64,000 nt of DNA, taken from assembly GCA_029204225.1 (NCBI GenBank), contig CM055109.1:20886349-20950348 (forward strand), given 5' to 3'. The notes under the pieces were generated by a model that saw nothing but the letters and a program-made list of their open reading frames with translations, ran no database searches and was not told the origin of the DNA. The translations under genes were made by a program, and so were the position numbers. This DNA comes from Diphasiastrum complanatum (Eukaryota > Streptophyta > Lycopodiopsida > Lycopodiales > Lycopodiaceae). Of the stretch, positions 34,667-46,314 are shown piece after piece; the first letter of the stretch is position 1; every line of letters starts with the position of its first letter.

Positions 34667-34684
34667 TTGGTGCGTCTGCCGGGA
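34667..34684 (+). other. Primer binding site of G2
   Basis: TTGGTGCGTCTGCCGGGA immediately after the LTR end. The TTGGYGC...GCCGGGA pattern is typical of gypsy PBSs; the exact tRNA cannot be named without a search. Confidence 0.82.
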
Positions 34685-34999
34685 GGGTGGATTTGATAAG
34701 GGTAAAAAAATATTGCATATGGGCATTTCCTTTATTCCCCCCCGTGAAACTATAAGTAAAATATTGACGTTATTCAAATTAAAGGTCAAAGAGACACCTT
34801 TAATTGGGTTTACATATCTATCACTTTATGATAGACTGCAAAAATATAGCATGGGCAATGCAGAATGGAATTTGAGTCTGTATGATGATATGAATACTAT
34901 AAGAGGAATTATTCAAGGACTCTAGATTTGAATAAGTATTCAATAGAGATTATTTGAGACTTACTTACAAACTAGAGTGGATAAATTCCAGAGCGGAAT
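34685..34999 (+). other. G2 leader
   Basis: Includes a 70-codon frame (34713-34925) that I do not recognise. No independent support as a gene. Confidence 0.45.
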
Positions 35000-35229
35000 A
35001 TGACCATTGTTATGGGGAGGATTAATAGGCATAATAAATGGATGACTAAACCAAAAGAGGAATTACAAATTTTATTAGGTTCAGCGGGGTATTATAAAAA
35101 GTTTATATCCAACTTTACAGAAATTATTAAACCATTGCTGAATTTAGTAAAAGCTGAAGTTATAGTGAATTGGACCTCTGAAGGTGACTTGGCATTTTTT
35201 ATGATTCAACAAGCTATACTTAGCAGTTA
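35000..35229 (+). pseudogene. Reverse transcriptase connection fragment upstream of gag
   Basis: The frame contains KEELQILLGSAGYYKKFI, TEIIKPLLNLVK and WTSEGDLAFFMIQQAIL, the connection between reverse transcriptase and RNase H of a gypsy element. It lies in the leader of G2, before gag. The G2 pol has its own, clearly different version at 38350-38500 (FLGSVCYYRRYI), so this is an additional, displaced copy from a related element. Confidence 0.8.
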
Positions 35230-35306
35230 AATTTGACTCAGAAACAATAGGTACCCCAAGTGATAATCCTTGGGAAGGACTATTAGAACAATTATCATTA
35301 ACTACT

Positions 35307-36460
35307 GCGTTTAGTCCACGCACGAAGAGTCGTACGTGATTCCCAACGATTACAAGCAGGGATAGACCAGAAATCCCGTTTTGACGTGAGGGAAGAATTA
35401 CATGTATCTCTTGAAAACTTTGATATTAAATCTAAACCTGGAACACTAGAAGGAGTACCAGAATTACAGGATCATAATATAGAGCTAGGTATTGAGACAA
35501 CGCTTGAGGAGATACCATCTTTGATAGATAATCCAATTACATCATCTGATAATAATCACAAGATGGTGGGTCGACAAACCGAACCATTGGTGGTTTCTGA
35601 TAATGTAGAACCTTTACCTAAGTTACGTGGAACAATACCTGAGTTTACCAGAGCACCTTATGAAGATGCAGAGAGACACATCAGTGCTTTTTGGACAGCT
35701 TGCTTTATAAGCAAGGTAACCAATCCATATCATGAGACAATGTTCTTTGCTATTATTTTAATTGGTACAGCAAGGAATTGGTATCAGAGTTTACAACGAA
35801 ATTCTATAGCTACCATTGCGGAATCCCATAAACAATTTTTAGTGGAGTTCAGGCCAACTAGAAATATGGATGAACTGATATTCACATTATCCACAATACA
35901 ACAAGATCATGGGGAGAATATTGGACAATATACGAGACAAGTGAGCGAGTTAGCTAGACAAGCTGCTATATTAGTAAAAATTGAACCTGGATTATTATTA
36001 TCGTTTTATCTGAGAGGATTAAAAAATGGATATACAATTGGCTGTGAGACAATTGGCTCCATCTGATTTAGAAGGAGCAATACAAAAGGCCATATTAATA
36101 GAGGAACAATTAGTTGAGCCAAATTATGAAAGTGCTAGATCTAATTATGGTATTGAGGATGTTAAAGAAATGCTGAAAGGATATATGGATATTATGAGTG
36201 GACAATTTACATCTCTAGCATCTGATGTAAATTTTTTAAATTGACAACAGAATGTGATAGGACAACGTAAACCTTTTAGTGACGATATAACTCCAAAGGT
36301 GGTCTGTCGTTATTGTAAGGGGCCTCATTTTAACCAAAATTGTCCTAATACTGTTTGTAGTTATTGAAAAAAAACAGGCCATTTGGAAGATGGATGTTGG
36401 GTACGACATAAAGCCTTGAATGAAGGAACTAATTTACTAAAGAGTGATCTGACCAAGCAA
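35307..36460 (+). pseudogene. G2 gag
   Basis: The frame is open from 35307 but has no ATG before MVGRQ, so the start is lost. Features: RRVVRDSQRLQAGIDQKSRF, acidic stretch, then the retrotransposon gag domain (FTRAPYEDAERHISAFWTACF, ARNWYQSLQRNSIATI, SHKQFLVEFRP, ENIGQYTRQVSELARQA). A frameshift near 36030 leads to a second frame, stop at 36242, then a zinc knuckle CRYCKGPHFNQNC and a second one with a stop in place of the second Cys (about 36306-36408). Confidence 0.9.
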
Positions 36461-36823
36461 ATTTAAAAACCGATATAAAAAAAGAATAAGGTAACATTTC
36501 ATGAACCTCTACATGATGAACTTGAGAATCCGACAAAAGTAGATGAATTGAAAGATAGCACAAAGACTCTTAATTCAGATCATGAAAAATAAGGATAGAC
36601 TTCTAGAGTAGTTGGTAAAAAACCTTCTAGAAAAGTGATCGTTAGGCCAACAAGAAAAGATACTATTAGACCCTTGGTTCGTAAAAGAAAAAATCATTCT
36701 AAAAATAATGCGGAGGGGAGTGCTATGAGAGTAGTGCCAATCCCTATGCAAAAAGCATTGGATGATTTAAGTATGGATGTTAACTTTTAATTATTAAAAC
36801 TCTCACCAATCGTACGACGATAT
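36461..36823 (+). pseudogene. G2 gag-protease linker
   Basis: Lys/Arg-rich translated stretch (KPSRKVIVRPTRKD, VRKRKNH) with stops at about 36465, 36592 and 36789. No domain recognised. Confidence 0.55.
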
Positions 36824-37384
36824 GTGAAGCAAATGATACAACCCTCTTACGATTTAGATCCTACAACACATACTCCTGAATTAGGCAATGTGAGTGTAGA
36901 AAATTTAGATCGGTATTGTCCAAAAGTAGATGTTATAATAGATGGATTGGTGGTACAAGGAGCCATAGTGGATGCAAGAGCTGTCGTGAATATTATCAGT
37001 TTAGAACCAACCAACAGGTTAGGTTTCACTATAGCACCCTCAAATACTACAATATTAAAACTGGCAAACAATTCAATTAGTAAGCCAGAAGGAATATTAC
37101 ATGACATACCCTTGATAGTAGGAGGAAGGACCATCAAGGTTGATTTACATGTGATACGTATGTATGAGAATATAAGAGGATATTCCCTTTTATTAGGAAG
37201 ACCCTGGTTACGGTTGAGTGATTGTACTATTGATATACCAGCAGGAGTATTAATTTTTGGGAGAGGAAAAAAACGGGTAGTACTAGATGCTTATCCAGGG
37301 ACTCCTTTGTCGGAACGTCCTCCAATCCTATCATCTGAATGGGAAGAGATTCAATACAGAAGATTCCTCTTCAACTACAAGTGA
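36824..37384 (+). pseudogene. G2 aspartic protease
   Basis: A 186-codon frame with PKVDVIIDGLVVQGAIVDARAVVNIIS, where the active site D-S/T-G has become D-A-R, followed by LGFTIAPSN, HVIRMYENIRGYSLLLGRPWLR and DCTIDIPAG, the normal downstream signature. The missing Gly/Ser in the active site would abolish cleavage of the polyprotein. It frameshifts at the end into 37287-37508. Confidence 0.88.
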
Positions 37385-37504
37385 AGAGGACTCTCAATAT
37401 GGTGAAGTTCTAGAAGTTGAATGGAATACTCCTGAGGATTCCCCATCGAAAGTAAGAGATGCAGATGTTAAATCAATCTGGGAACAAATGAATATCCTAA
37501 ACAC

Positions 37505-38520
37505 ATAAAGGTGGGAGCTAATTTACATATAACTGAGAAGCAGCAATATGAAAATCTTTGTAGAAAATACCAACATGTGTTTGCATGGGATTATACAGAT
37601 TCGAAAGGGATACCTTCAGAAAAAGTGCTACACACGATACCTTTAAAAGAAGATACAAAACCAGTAAGACAGAAATAACGAAAAATACCTTATAATCTCA
37701 AAGTGGGAGTTTATAAAGAATTAGAGCGACTACATCAATTTGGTTTAATATTTCCTGTACAAAACACGGAATGGTATTCACCAATAGTATCAAGACCTAA
37801 GAAAAATTCTACACAAGTTAGGATTTTTGTAGATTACAAAAAATTAAATAAGCACATGATTAAAGATTATTATCCATTGCCATTTATTGATCAAGTTCTT
37901 GATGAATTAGCCAGAAGAAAAAGATATTCATTTATGGATTGTTTCGCGGGCTACAATCAGATTGCAATAGAAGAGAAAGATAAGTTGAAAACTAGCTTTA
38001 CTACAACATTTGGAGTTTTTGCATATCACGTGATGCCATTTGGGTTATCAAATGCCCCTGCTACATATCAAAGATTTATGAATGAACAATTTGAAGACAT
38101 ACTTGACAAAAATCTTAAAATTTTCATCGATGATCTATGTGGAGCTTCTTTTGCTAAAGATCATATGGCTATTTTGGAAAAATGTATAAGAAGTGTGAGA
38201 TAACATGTGTTGCACTCAATGCTGGGAAATGTTTGTTTGGAGTGCCTTACGGTGTACTACTAGGACATGTGATTAGTAGAAATGGTATATTTATTGATCC
38301 GGATAAGATGAAAATAACATTAAGCCTTGGCATTCCTACTACGCTTAAACAATTATAGTCATTTCTTGGATCTGTATGTTATTATCGAAGATACATTAGG
38401 CAATACTCATTAAAGTCACTCCCTCTAACGGTATTATTGAAAAAGGATGAGTATGGAATTGGACGGAAGCTTGTGATACAGCTTTTAAAGACTTAAAGGA
38501 AGCTGTAGCCAATACCCCTA
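37505..38520 (+). pseudogene. G2 reverse transcriptase
   Basis: HVFAWDYTDSKGIP, HTIPLKEDTKPVRQK, stop at about 37676, then the 37703-38203 frame: LERLHQFGLIFPV, YSPIVSRPKKN, RIFVDYKKLNKHMIKDYYPLPFIDQVLDE, FMDCFAGYNQIAI, FGVFAYHVMPFGLSNAPATYQRFMN, KIFIDDLCG (IDD catalytic pair present at about 38125). After a frameshift: GKCLFGV, LLGHVISRNGIFIDPDK, FLGSVCYYRRYIRQYS with stops. Confidence 0.93.
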
Positions 38521-38522
38521 TA

Positions 38523-39389
38523 TTGAAACCTCCAATGTATGATCGGGAGTTTTATATTTTTACTTCAGCTATAGAGAAAAGTATGAATAGTTGTTTGGCT
38601 CAAATATGGGACAAAATATATCATCCCATAATGTTTGTGGGACGCAAGCTAAATATAGCAGAATTGAACTACTCATATGCGAAAAAAGTGTGTTTATGCA
38701 TTGCATATGCTGCTGCTAAATATCGTCACTATATACTACATCGCAAAGTTATTATCTTTACTAAGAATAATGCAGTTATTTTGATGATGAACAAATTGGA
38801 ACCACCCCCTAGGTTAATCAAGTGGATTGTTGCACTCCAAGAATTTGATTATGATCTGAAGAGCAAACCTCCACAATTGCAAGGTATAAATGATTGTATT
38901 TGTGAGTGGAGAACTCTGAATGAGGAAGATGGAACTAGTGAGAGTGGCCAACTTCTAGGATTACTTCACATCGATAAAGATATGATACCGAGCTGGTATT
39001 CCACTTTGGCAACATTTTTGTCAACATTGGAAGTGCCTGGCAGTATGACATATAACGAGAAAAGAAAACTTAAATTGCAGGCACTACAATTCTCACTTAT
39101 AGAAGGTGTACTTTATCGAAAGGGAGTGGAAGGATTATATCGTAGATGTGTGGTACCTGATGATATAAAATTTATCTTAGAAGAATGTCATGGTTCTGTT
39201 TGTGGAGGACATTTTGCAGGCCAATTGACGGGTCAAAAGATATTGCGAGTCGGGTATTGGTGGCCGACACTTTTTAAGGATTCCCATGATTATGTTAAAC
39301 ATTGTGATATATGTCAGCATGCTGATGGAAGAGCTAGTCGTATCATATCAATGATTCCAATTCAAGTATATCTACCCTTTGAGAAATGA
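38523..39389 (+). pseudogene. G2 RNase H and integrase zinc domain
   Basis: A 288-codon open frame. RNase H: EFYIFTSAIEKSMNSCLAQ (the usual first Asp of the DASxxxxG site reads TSAIEKS, so a catalytic acid appears lost), GRKLNIAELNYSYAKKVCLC, KYRHYILHRKVIIFTKNN. Integrase N-terminus: ECHGSVCGGHFAGQ, KILRVGYWWPTLF, YVKHCDICQ (H-X-H-C-C type zinc site). TGA at 39387-39389 replaces the Trp of W-G-I-D-F. Confidence 0.9.
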
Positions 39390-40000
39390 GGGATAGATTT
39401 TGTAGGACCGATAAGGCCAGCCTCGTCATCCAGAAAAAGTTATATCATCGTTGCAACTGACTATTTTACTAAATGGGCTAAAGCAAGAGCGGTTGGGAAA
39501 GATAACGCTAAAGAAACTGTGTGGTTTCTTTTGGAGCAAGTTATTAGAAGATTTGGTGCTCCTAAAGAATTAGTATCAGATAGAGGTACTCATTTTTTAA
39601 ATAAAACTATTGAAGCATTAATAGAACAGCTGACAATTAAACATCATAAAATGACACCTTATAATCCTCAAGCAAACGGACAGGCTAAAAGTACTAATAA
39701 GCAATTAGTCAATATCATAAAGAAAACAGTCTTTGAAAATAAACGAGATTCGGATAAAAAGCTATATTCAGCTCTGTGCGCATATAACATTACCATGAAA
39801 ATTAGTACAAATCATTCACCCTACTTTTTAGTGTATGGTCAAGAATGTGTATTACCCATAGAAAGAGAAATTCCATCACTACGTTTTGCGTTAGCTCATG
39901 ATTTGGGAGAAGGAGATTCTTTACAACGACGTCTGAATGTATTGCAAGAATTGGATGAAAAATGAATGATATCTTTGAATCATCAAGAAGTGTATAAAAA
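39390..40000 (+). pseudogene. G2 integrase core
   Basis: GIDFVGPI, first Asp in VATDYFTKW (about 39458), second Asp in LVSDRGTHF (about 39577), and NPQANGQAKSTNKQL where the catalytic Glu has become Lys (about 39684). Then YNITMKISTNHSPYFLVYGQECVLP. The frame closes at 39963 and the coding sequence is cut at 40000 by C9. Confidence 0.92.
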
Positions 40001-40250
40001 GTTAAAATAGCAATGATCGACTTATACAGTGCTTTCTTATTTCGACGGCACCACGTGTGCTTAGTTCTAAAGTTATTGGGCCATCTTTCTTTTACAAGCC
40101 CTTTGAGTGCTTTTAAGCAACTTATCTTTGTACTTACTCATTAGTTGAAATATACAGATTGTGGAGAGCAATTATGTTGTCTTGTCTTATTGCACTTGAC
40201 GTTGTGCTATGGTGATTGATCCGGTCGGATGTTTAAACTGTTTTCTTAAC
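40001..40250 (+). mobile_element. 5' LTR of C9
   Basis: Starts GTTAAAATAG and ends TTTTCTTAAC, giving terminal GTTAA/TTAAC inverted bases instead of the usual TG...CA. Short for a copia LTR. Contains CCACGTGTG (G-box-like) at about 40052. Confidence 0.93.
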
Positions 40251-40264
40251 TTGGTATCAGAGCC
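40251..40264 (+). other. Primer binding site of C9
   Basis: TTGGTATCAGAGCC: TGGTATCAGAGC, the full initiator tRNA-Met complement, one base after the LTR. Confidence 0.93.
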
Positions 40265-41228
40265 CTTGGTGGCTACAATCACCGGACAAGAACATGTTTG
40301 ATTGGATTCAAACCAATCACAAACGCCAAGCAACCTTCTAGAAGAATTTTCAGCTTCAATCTTTGCTTGCTTTCTGATTCAGCCGACAATTATCTGTTTT
40401 TGAATCCTTTTTACAGTTTTGAGCCGTTCCACGAATCTCCACAGACTCGGTTTTGTGCAACCTAGCCAACAAACCATCGTGAATTCGCAGCTCTCCGTTT
40501 GAAGAGCGGTTTGGTGCAAAAGATTGTTCTTCACTCAGCTAGGGTTTTGAGCTAAACAATGGTGAATCTCTCCAATTTTTGAACCTTATTTGGATCTGTA
40601 ATCATCAACAGAGAGGCATCCAGCTAGTGCGACCTGGCTATTAAGCAACCGTAGTGGGCCGTGGATCTAGGAGAGAATATGAAGGCGGCCATAGCCGAAA
40701 CTGTGGCTAGAATCCATGGCCAATAAACGAGGTGAAGGAGGAAGGAGGTGCTCGGGGCAGCACCGCGTGGCCAGTGCGATCAGGAAGACATCGGCCGCAG
40801 GAGGCCAGCAAACACAGGGAGGCGGTTTAGCGCCTAATTCCGATGAGGTTCGTTGGATTGACTAGAAAATCAATCTATGGTAGAGATTGACGATGGAGAA
40901 TCAACTATAGGTCGTCGGATTGAAACTAATAGTGGAGATGGGCTTTGAAAGGGCCCTGAAGAACTGAAAGGCAAAATGGGCCTTCATTTCATTAAAAATT
41001 TTCAGTTTGAAATAAGAGTTGGGTCCTGAATTTTTTGAAGAGTGAAGCCTTTTCAAGGTGAAAAGACAGTTCAAAAACTCAAAGTGCCCTTATTTTCACC
41101 TCCTTTAGCCTATTTTGGCCAAACGAAAGAAGCCAAAAATTGCAGGTCATTATTATTGATTTCTAACATCACGGTGGGCTTCGGCATACACTTTATAGCC
41201 TACAGGTGGAGTTTCAAGCAGTTTGGAG
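40265..41228 (+). other. C9 untranslated leader
   Basis: Nearly 1 kb between PBS and gag. More GC-rich around 40600-40830 than its surroundings. No gene seen; a short open frame just before gag (41042-41245) has no domain. Confidence 0.7.
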
Positions 41229-42251
41229 ATGGCAAACATCAATGAGGCAATTTTGGGCGATGCAAGCAAACTTGATGGGGCTTCTAACTACAACATCTGG
41301 AAATTCAAAATGAAGAGCATTTTGATGAAAAAAGAGTTGTGGGAGATCTTGGCAGGTATTGAAGTCCGGCCAAATACCACTCCAGGTGACATGAGGGCCT
41401 TTGATAAAAAGGCATAGAGAGCATTGTCCTTGATCATTCTTTCAGTGAAAGATCATGTGATCACTCATATAAGTGATGCCACGATGGCTAGGGGAGCTTG
41501 GGAAGCTCTTAGAATGCAATTTCAAACTTGCAATCCAGCTCGGGCCATGTTCTTGAAGTCGAGATTGAACGCAGTAAGGATGGAAGAAAGTGAATCAGTG
41601 GGATCTTTCTTCACCAGTAAAGGGGCTGAGAGATCAACTTGTGACGATTGGAGAACCAATTAGGGATGTTGAATTGGTACATAGCACAATGAGCGGTGTC
41701 TCGGAAGGTCTACAGATGTTTGTGAGTGGCATTGCTTCGAGGGAGAGGTTGCCTACTTTTGAAGACTTCCACGGAACCATGTTGCAAGAAGAGCAGTGTC
41801 GCGAAGTGGTGAAGTCACGGCAAACCCCACAGGAGGATCAAGCCTTGCTTGCTAAGGGCAAGCAGAAAGGATGGAAAATGATTCCTAAGAAATCCAAGGA
41901 TGATGATGACGAGGGAGAGTCGTCATCAAAAGGGAAAAATAAGAAGAAAGGCAAATGTTACTATTGCCACAAACCGGGTCATTGGGCACGCGAGTGTTAC
42001 AAGAAGAAAGCGAACATAAAGGCGAGAAAAGTTACTCAACAAGAAAACATTGTTGAAGATGATGGAGAAGATGACGAGACAAGTGTCTTCTCATTGGCAT
42101 TGGCATCCCAAGCTGATGATGGTGCCAGATGGTTCATAGATTCAGGCGCCACAAGGCATATGACTGGGAAACGTGATTGGTTTGAAAAATTCTCACCAAT
42201 CCATGATGGGGATAAGGTCACTCAAGCCAATGGAGAGGAATGCCAAATATA
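41229..42251 (+). pseudogene. C9 gag and protease
   Basis: ATG at 41229 (MANINEAILGDASKLDGASN); the upstream TTG is not needed. Gag core NYNIWKFKMKSIL, stop at 41415, WEALRMQFQTCNPARAMFLKSRL, frameshift near 41615, GLRDQLVTIGEPI, zinc knuckle CYYCHKPGHWAREC at about 41956-41998, protease WFIDSGATRHMTG at about 42130-42168 (D-S-G intact). A TAG at 42250 closes the frame just after the protease. Confidence 0.94.
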
Positions 42252-43352
42252 GGGTGTGGGCAATTACCTGTACAGTTTCTTGATGGTAAAATCAAGAACA
42301 TCCCTAATGTGTTTTATGTTCCTGGACTCAAAAAGAGTTTGCTTTCTGTTGGAGTAATGGCAAATCAACATCTTAAGGTTGAATTTGTCAAGGATGGATG
42401 CCTTATGAGGGATATGAACCACAACCATAAAGTGGTGGCGAAGGGTTATAGAGATAGTAATTGTGGCCTTTATAAATTGGATGCTGCAAAACCAGGAGAA
42501 TATGGTTTGGCTATCTCAAAGCATCTCAATCTGAATTGTGGCACAAAAGACTTGGTCATTTGAACTATGGGAGCTTGAGATTGATTGCGAAGCTGAAGAT
42601 GGTAATAGGGTTACCGGCATTGCAGGATGATCATCATGCAAATGTAAAGGATGTGTCATGGGAAAGCATCACAGGGAGACATTCAAGAAAGGTGGAGCCG
42701 CAAGAGCTAAGAAACCGCTGGAACTCATTCACAGTGACTTGTGCGGCCCAATGAAGACCATGTCATTGGGGAAAGCATATTATTTTATGACTTTCATAGA
42801 TGATTACTTTAGGAGGACATGGATTTATTTCTTGAAGAAGAAATCTGACGCTTTTGCTCGCTTCAAGGAGTTCAAGACTTTGGTAGAGAACCAACTAGAT
42901 GCACGCATCAAAGTGCTAAGATTTGATAGAGGGGGCGAATACAAATTTGATGATTTTGAGGAATTTTGCAAAGAACATGGCATCAAAAGACAATTCACAC
43001 AGTCACACACGCCACATAATAATGGTGTAGTTGAAAGGAAAAACAGGATTATTATGGAGAGTGCACACTCCATGATGAAGAAAATGGGCTTGACCGATTC
43101 ACTTTGGTCAGAATCGTGCAGTGCGGCAACGCTCTTGCAAAATAGGAGCCCTATAGTTGCGGTTCCAAATGTGAATCCCGAAGAAGCATTTACTGGAATA
43201 AAGCCAAAAATTGACAAGTTTCGTGTCATTCGATATAAGGCCTATGTACATGTGCCAAAGGAGGAGCGAAAGAAACTTGATGCCAAAGCAATCAAGTGTA
43301 TCTTCGTCGGTTATGATGAGAGGACAAAAGCTTACACATTAGCAAAGATATG
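42252..43352 (+). pseudogene. C9 integrase
   Basis: Continues from the protease through IKNIPNVFYVPGLKKSLLSVG, a frameshift near 42530 into ELWHKRLGHLNYGSL (GAG-pre-integrase), another near 42660, then LELIHSDLCGPM (Asp), FMTFIDDYFRRTW, VLRFDRGGEY (Asp), NGVVERKNR (Glu): the triad is intact. Ends with IFVGYDERTKAYTLAKI and a stop at 43351, where a further frameshift leads into the reverse transcriptase. Confidence 0.94.
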
Positions 43353-44516
43353 ATCTTTGATGAAACGCATAGGTATGAAGATGAAGACCATGCAAGTGGT
43401 GAAAGCATCAAAAGACTTCCCACAATTCTGGAGGAAGAAGATGAAGAAGATGCTCCACAAGATGATGCATGTGAAGACGAGAGTCGAGAGGGCGAGTATG
43501 AAAGGACACCACCTATTCAAGAGCCTAGGGGGAGGTACTTGCCAATAGGAGCAATAAAGGAGAAACTGGTTGGAAGTAAGAGACATTACTTAGACACTCC
43601 TTGGGATACATACTCTCCACATAGTGTATCACCTGAATCCAAGATACCAAAATGGTATGAAAAGATCATGAAGGATGCAAAGCTAAATCAACCAAGATCT
43701 AGCACACAAGGTGAAGTGAGAAGATCAACGCGGGAAAGGAAGTCTCCCGATCGTTATCATGTGCACTATTCCCTAATGACTGACATTTTGAAGTGTCAAG
43801 AGCCATCAACCTTTGATGAGGCAAAAGATCACAAAGTGTGGCAAAGGGCAATGGAAGAGGAGATAGAATCCATCCACAGGCATGATACATGGGAGTTGGT
43901 TGATCTACCACTTGGAAAGAAACCCATTGACAACAAATGGGTGTTTAGAACAAACTTTCATGCGGATGGCACGATAGCCAAGTATAAGGCACGCCTAGTA
44001 GTGAAGGGTTATGAGCAAAGCAAAGGAATTGACTATGAAGAGACATTTGCTCCAGTGGCTAAGTGGACTACGCTACGCCTTATCATTGCCTTAGCATCTC
44101 ATTTTGGGTGGAAGATCCATCAAATGGATGTGAAGTCCGCATTTTTGAATGGTGACTTAGAGGAAGAAGTTTACATGGTCCAACCGCAGGGCTTCATGGC
44201 AAAAGGGCAAGAACAAAAGGTATGTAAACTACACAAAGCACTTTATGGCCTTAAGCAAGCGCCGCGCGCATGGTATGGATGCATTGACAGTTACTTTCTT
44301 TCTCATGGGTTTGTAAAAACAAATTCAGATCCAAACCTTTATGTTCTTATAAATGATGACAGCATTGCCTTGATTGTACTTTACGTTGATGATATCATTA
44401 TCACGGACAATGATGAGAACCTCACTCGTTCTATCAAAGCCAACTTATGCAAGCAATTTGAGATGACAGATTTAGATCTTATGCACTATTGTCAAAGTAT
44501 GGCAAACTGGCAGTGA
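43350..44516 (+). pseudogene. C9 reverse transcriptase
   Basis: A 388-codon open frame: acidic linker, RRSTRERKSPDRY, KWVFRTNFHADGTIAKYKARLVVKGY, IDYEETFAPVAKWTTLRLIIALAS, MDVKSAFLNGDLEEEVYMVQPQGF, ALYGLKQAPRAWY and LIVLYVDDIIIT with YVDD intact at about 44386. It breaks in the connection at HYCQSMANWQ (44514-44516 TGA). This is the best-preserved polymerase domain in the window. Confidence 0.95.
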
Positions 44517-44972
44517 TATCAGATTATGTCAAAACAAGTATGTGGGCGAGATATTGGAGAGATTTCACATGACAGAGTGCAAACCTTCCATCACCCCTTG
44601 CGAAGCTAGTAAGAAATTATCTCGTATTGATGATAGTGCACATGTTGACGCTACTCTATTTCGTCAGCTAGTTGGGAGTTTGATATATCTTATGACAACA
44701 CGTCTAGATATCTGCTATGTTGTAAGTTTGATTAGCCAATTCATGTCATCACCCATTATGGACCCTTGGAAAGCTGCAAAAAGGACTTTGAGGTATGTGA
44801 AAGGTACACCTAACCTTGGCCTAATCTACAACAGACAAAGTGTTTTACCTAAGTTGCAAGGTCATGTTGATGTTGATTAGGCAGGAAGTATAGATGATAG
44901 AAAGTCAACAACAAGTTATGCCTTCAATTTTGGTAGCGATTGTTTTTCATGGTCTAGCAAGAAGCAAGATAC
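44517..44972 (+). pseudogene. C9 connection and RNase H, first part
   Basis: GEILERFHMTECKPSITP, FRQLVGSLIYLMTTRLDICYVVSLISQFM, VKGTPNLGL, then a stop at 44878 in place of the usual Trp (VDVD*AGSIDDRKSTTSYAF) and FSWSSKKQD, where the solo LTR interrupts. Confidence 0.92.
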
Positions 44973-45622
44973 TGTGAAAGATTCAACTAGTTTCATCACA
45001 TTTTGCAATATTTTCATATTTGGCATATTGAGGCCAAAACTTGTTTTAGACTTAGAGGTTGACTTTTCAAAGTTCATTAGTCTAAATTTCATTTGAATAA
45101 ACACTTTTTGAAAGTATGGGAAATATAGAATGCGAGTTTGAGTAGATTCAATTTGAATAAGTTGGGTACATTGAATCTAGACCCAAAATTGGTAGGGTTA
45201 GCATTTTGGTGGGAAAGCCAAGTGGCCAAATAGGGTTTGGACCTGTTATAAAAGGATGTAACTCGTGGAGAGAGTCATATTCTCTCTTCTCTATCTCATT
45301 TCATGCTTATACATGGTTCTCTTGGGTTCTACTATCCATTGGTGCACTATCTTGGTGATTGCTTGCAATTCTATGTATAGAATAATCTATATTTGCTATT
45401 TTTGGATCCACACGTGTGAAATACAGTAGCTTGCTGGTTTTGTACGGACAGCAACAGTACATAATCATTTCATTCAAGTTTGATCAAGTTCTATTAGCGT
45501 TTGCATCTCAAATTGTGTGTAGATGCTGATTTTTCTACATTGGTGAAATTGGTAGTGTATTTCTCTTTCTAACCAAAGATCATTCAAGTAGATTGGATCT
45601 TAAGGATCTGAAATCTTTCACA
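44973..45622 (+). mobile_element. Solo LTR (C13 family) inside C9
   Basis: TGTGAAAGATTCAAC...ATCTTTCACA, 650 bp, closely matching the C13 3' LTR at 62560-63204. Flanked by perfect 5-bp GATAC at 44968-44972 and 45623-45627. Removing LTR plus one duplicate restores the RNase H frame SSKKQDTIFLSSTEAEYK. It is therefore the product of insertion followed by LTR-LTR recombination. Confidence 0.97.
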
Positions 45623-46064
45623 GATACTATTTTTCTTTCTTCTACAGAAGCCGAATATAAAGTGTTGAGTACCCAGGAAGCTATTTGGCTACGTAAGTTG
45701 TTATGTGAGATTGGCATGAAACAGGTAGATCCTACTGTTATTTTTTGTGACAGTTAAAGTGGAATACAATTGGCTAAAAATCCTATCTTTCATGCAAGGA
45801 CAAAACATATTAGGTGAAATATCACTTTGTGCGTGAGAAATTACAATCTGAAAATATAAGTATTGTACATTGTTCTACGTTATTACAAGTTGCTGATATA
45901 TTTACGAAAGCTTTAAGTAAAGAAAAGTTTGAGACTTTTAGAGCCAAACTTGGCTTAGATCTGGTTATGTAAAAAGCCTTTACTTGTAATACTATCATGG
46001 AGGTATGTTCCATGAATAGAGTAAACTCTAAAATAAAGAGAGACGATGATCATTGAGGGAGAGA
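45623..46064 (+). pseudogene. C9 RNase H, second part
   Basis: DTIFLSSTEAEYKVLSTQEAIWLRKLL, VIFCDS (stop at about 45757), GIQLAKNPIFHARTKHI, frameshift near 45815, and LLQVADIFTKALSKEKFE, stop at 45970. RNase H Glu and Asp positions (STEAEY, FCDS, VADIFTK) are visible. Followed by the purine tract before the 3' LTR. Confidence 0.92.
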
Positions 46065-46314
46065 GTTAAAATAGCAATGATCGACTTATACAGTGCTTTC
46101 TTATTTTGACGGCACCACGTGTGCTTAGTTCTAGAGTTATCGGGTCATCTTTCTTTTACGAGCCCTTTGAGTGCTTTTAAACAACTTATCTTTGTACTTA
46201 CTCATTAGTTGAAATATACAGTTTGTAGAGAGCAATTCTGTTGTCTTGTCTTATTGCACTTGACGTTGTGCTATGGTGATTGATACTGTCGGATTTTTAA
46301 ACTGTTTTCTTAAC
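46065..46314 (+). mobile_element. 3' LTR of C9
   Basis: Same 250-bp length as the 5' LTR, 12 substitutions, preceded by GAGGGAGAGA. Confidence 0.94.

Larger units (their letters stand above)
40001..46314 (+). mobile_element. Ty1/copia retrotransposon C9 with both LTRs, nested in G2
   Basis: Two 250-bp LTRs (40001-40250, 46065-46314) differ at 12 positions by eye (about 95% identity). Internal order: PBS, leader, gag, protease, integrase, reverse transcriptase, RNase H, purine tract GAGGGAGAGAG. It splits the G2 integrase. A solo LTR (44973-45622) of another copia family sits in its RNase H. Flanking TTAAAA at both sides hints at a target duplication but overlaps the LTR start, so it is ambiguous. 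Confidence 0.94.

Noticed and set aside
36847-37137. Minus-strand 96-codon frame
   Set aside because: Shadow of the G2 protease on the opposite strand.
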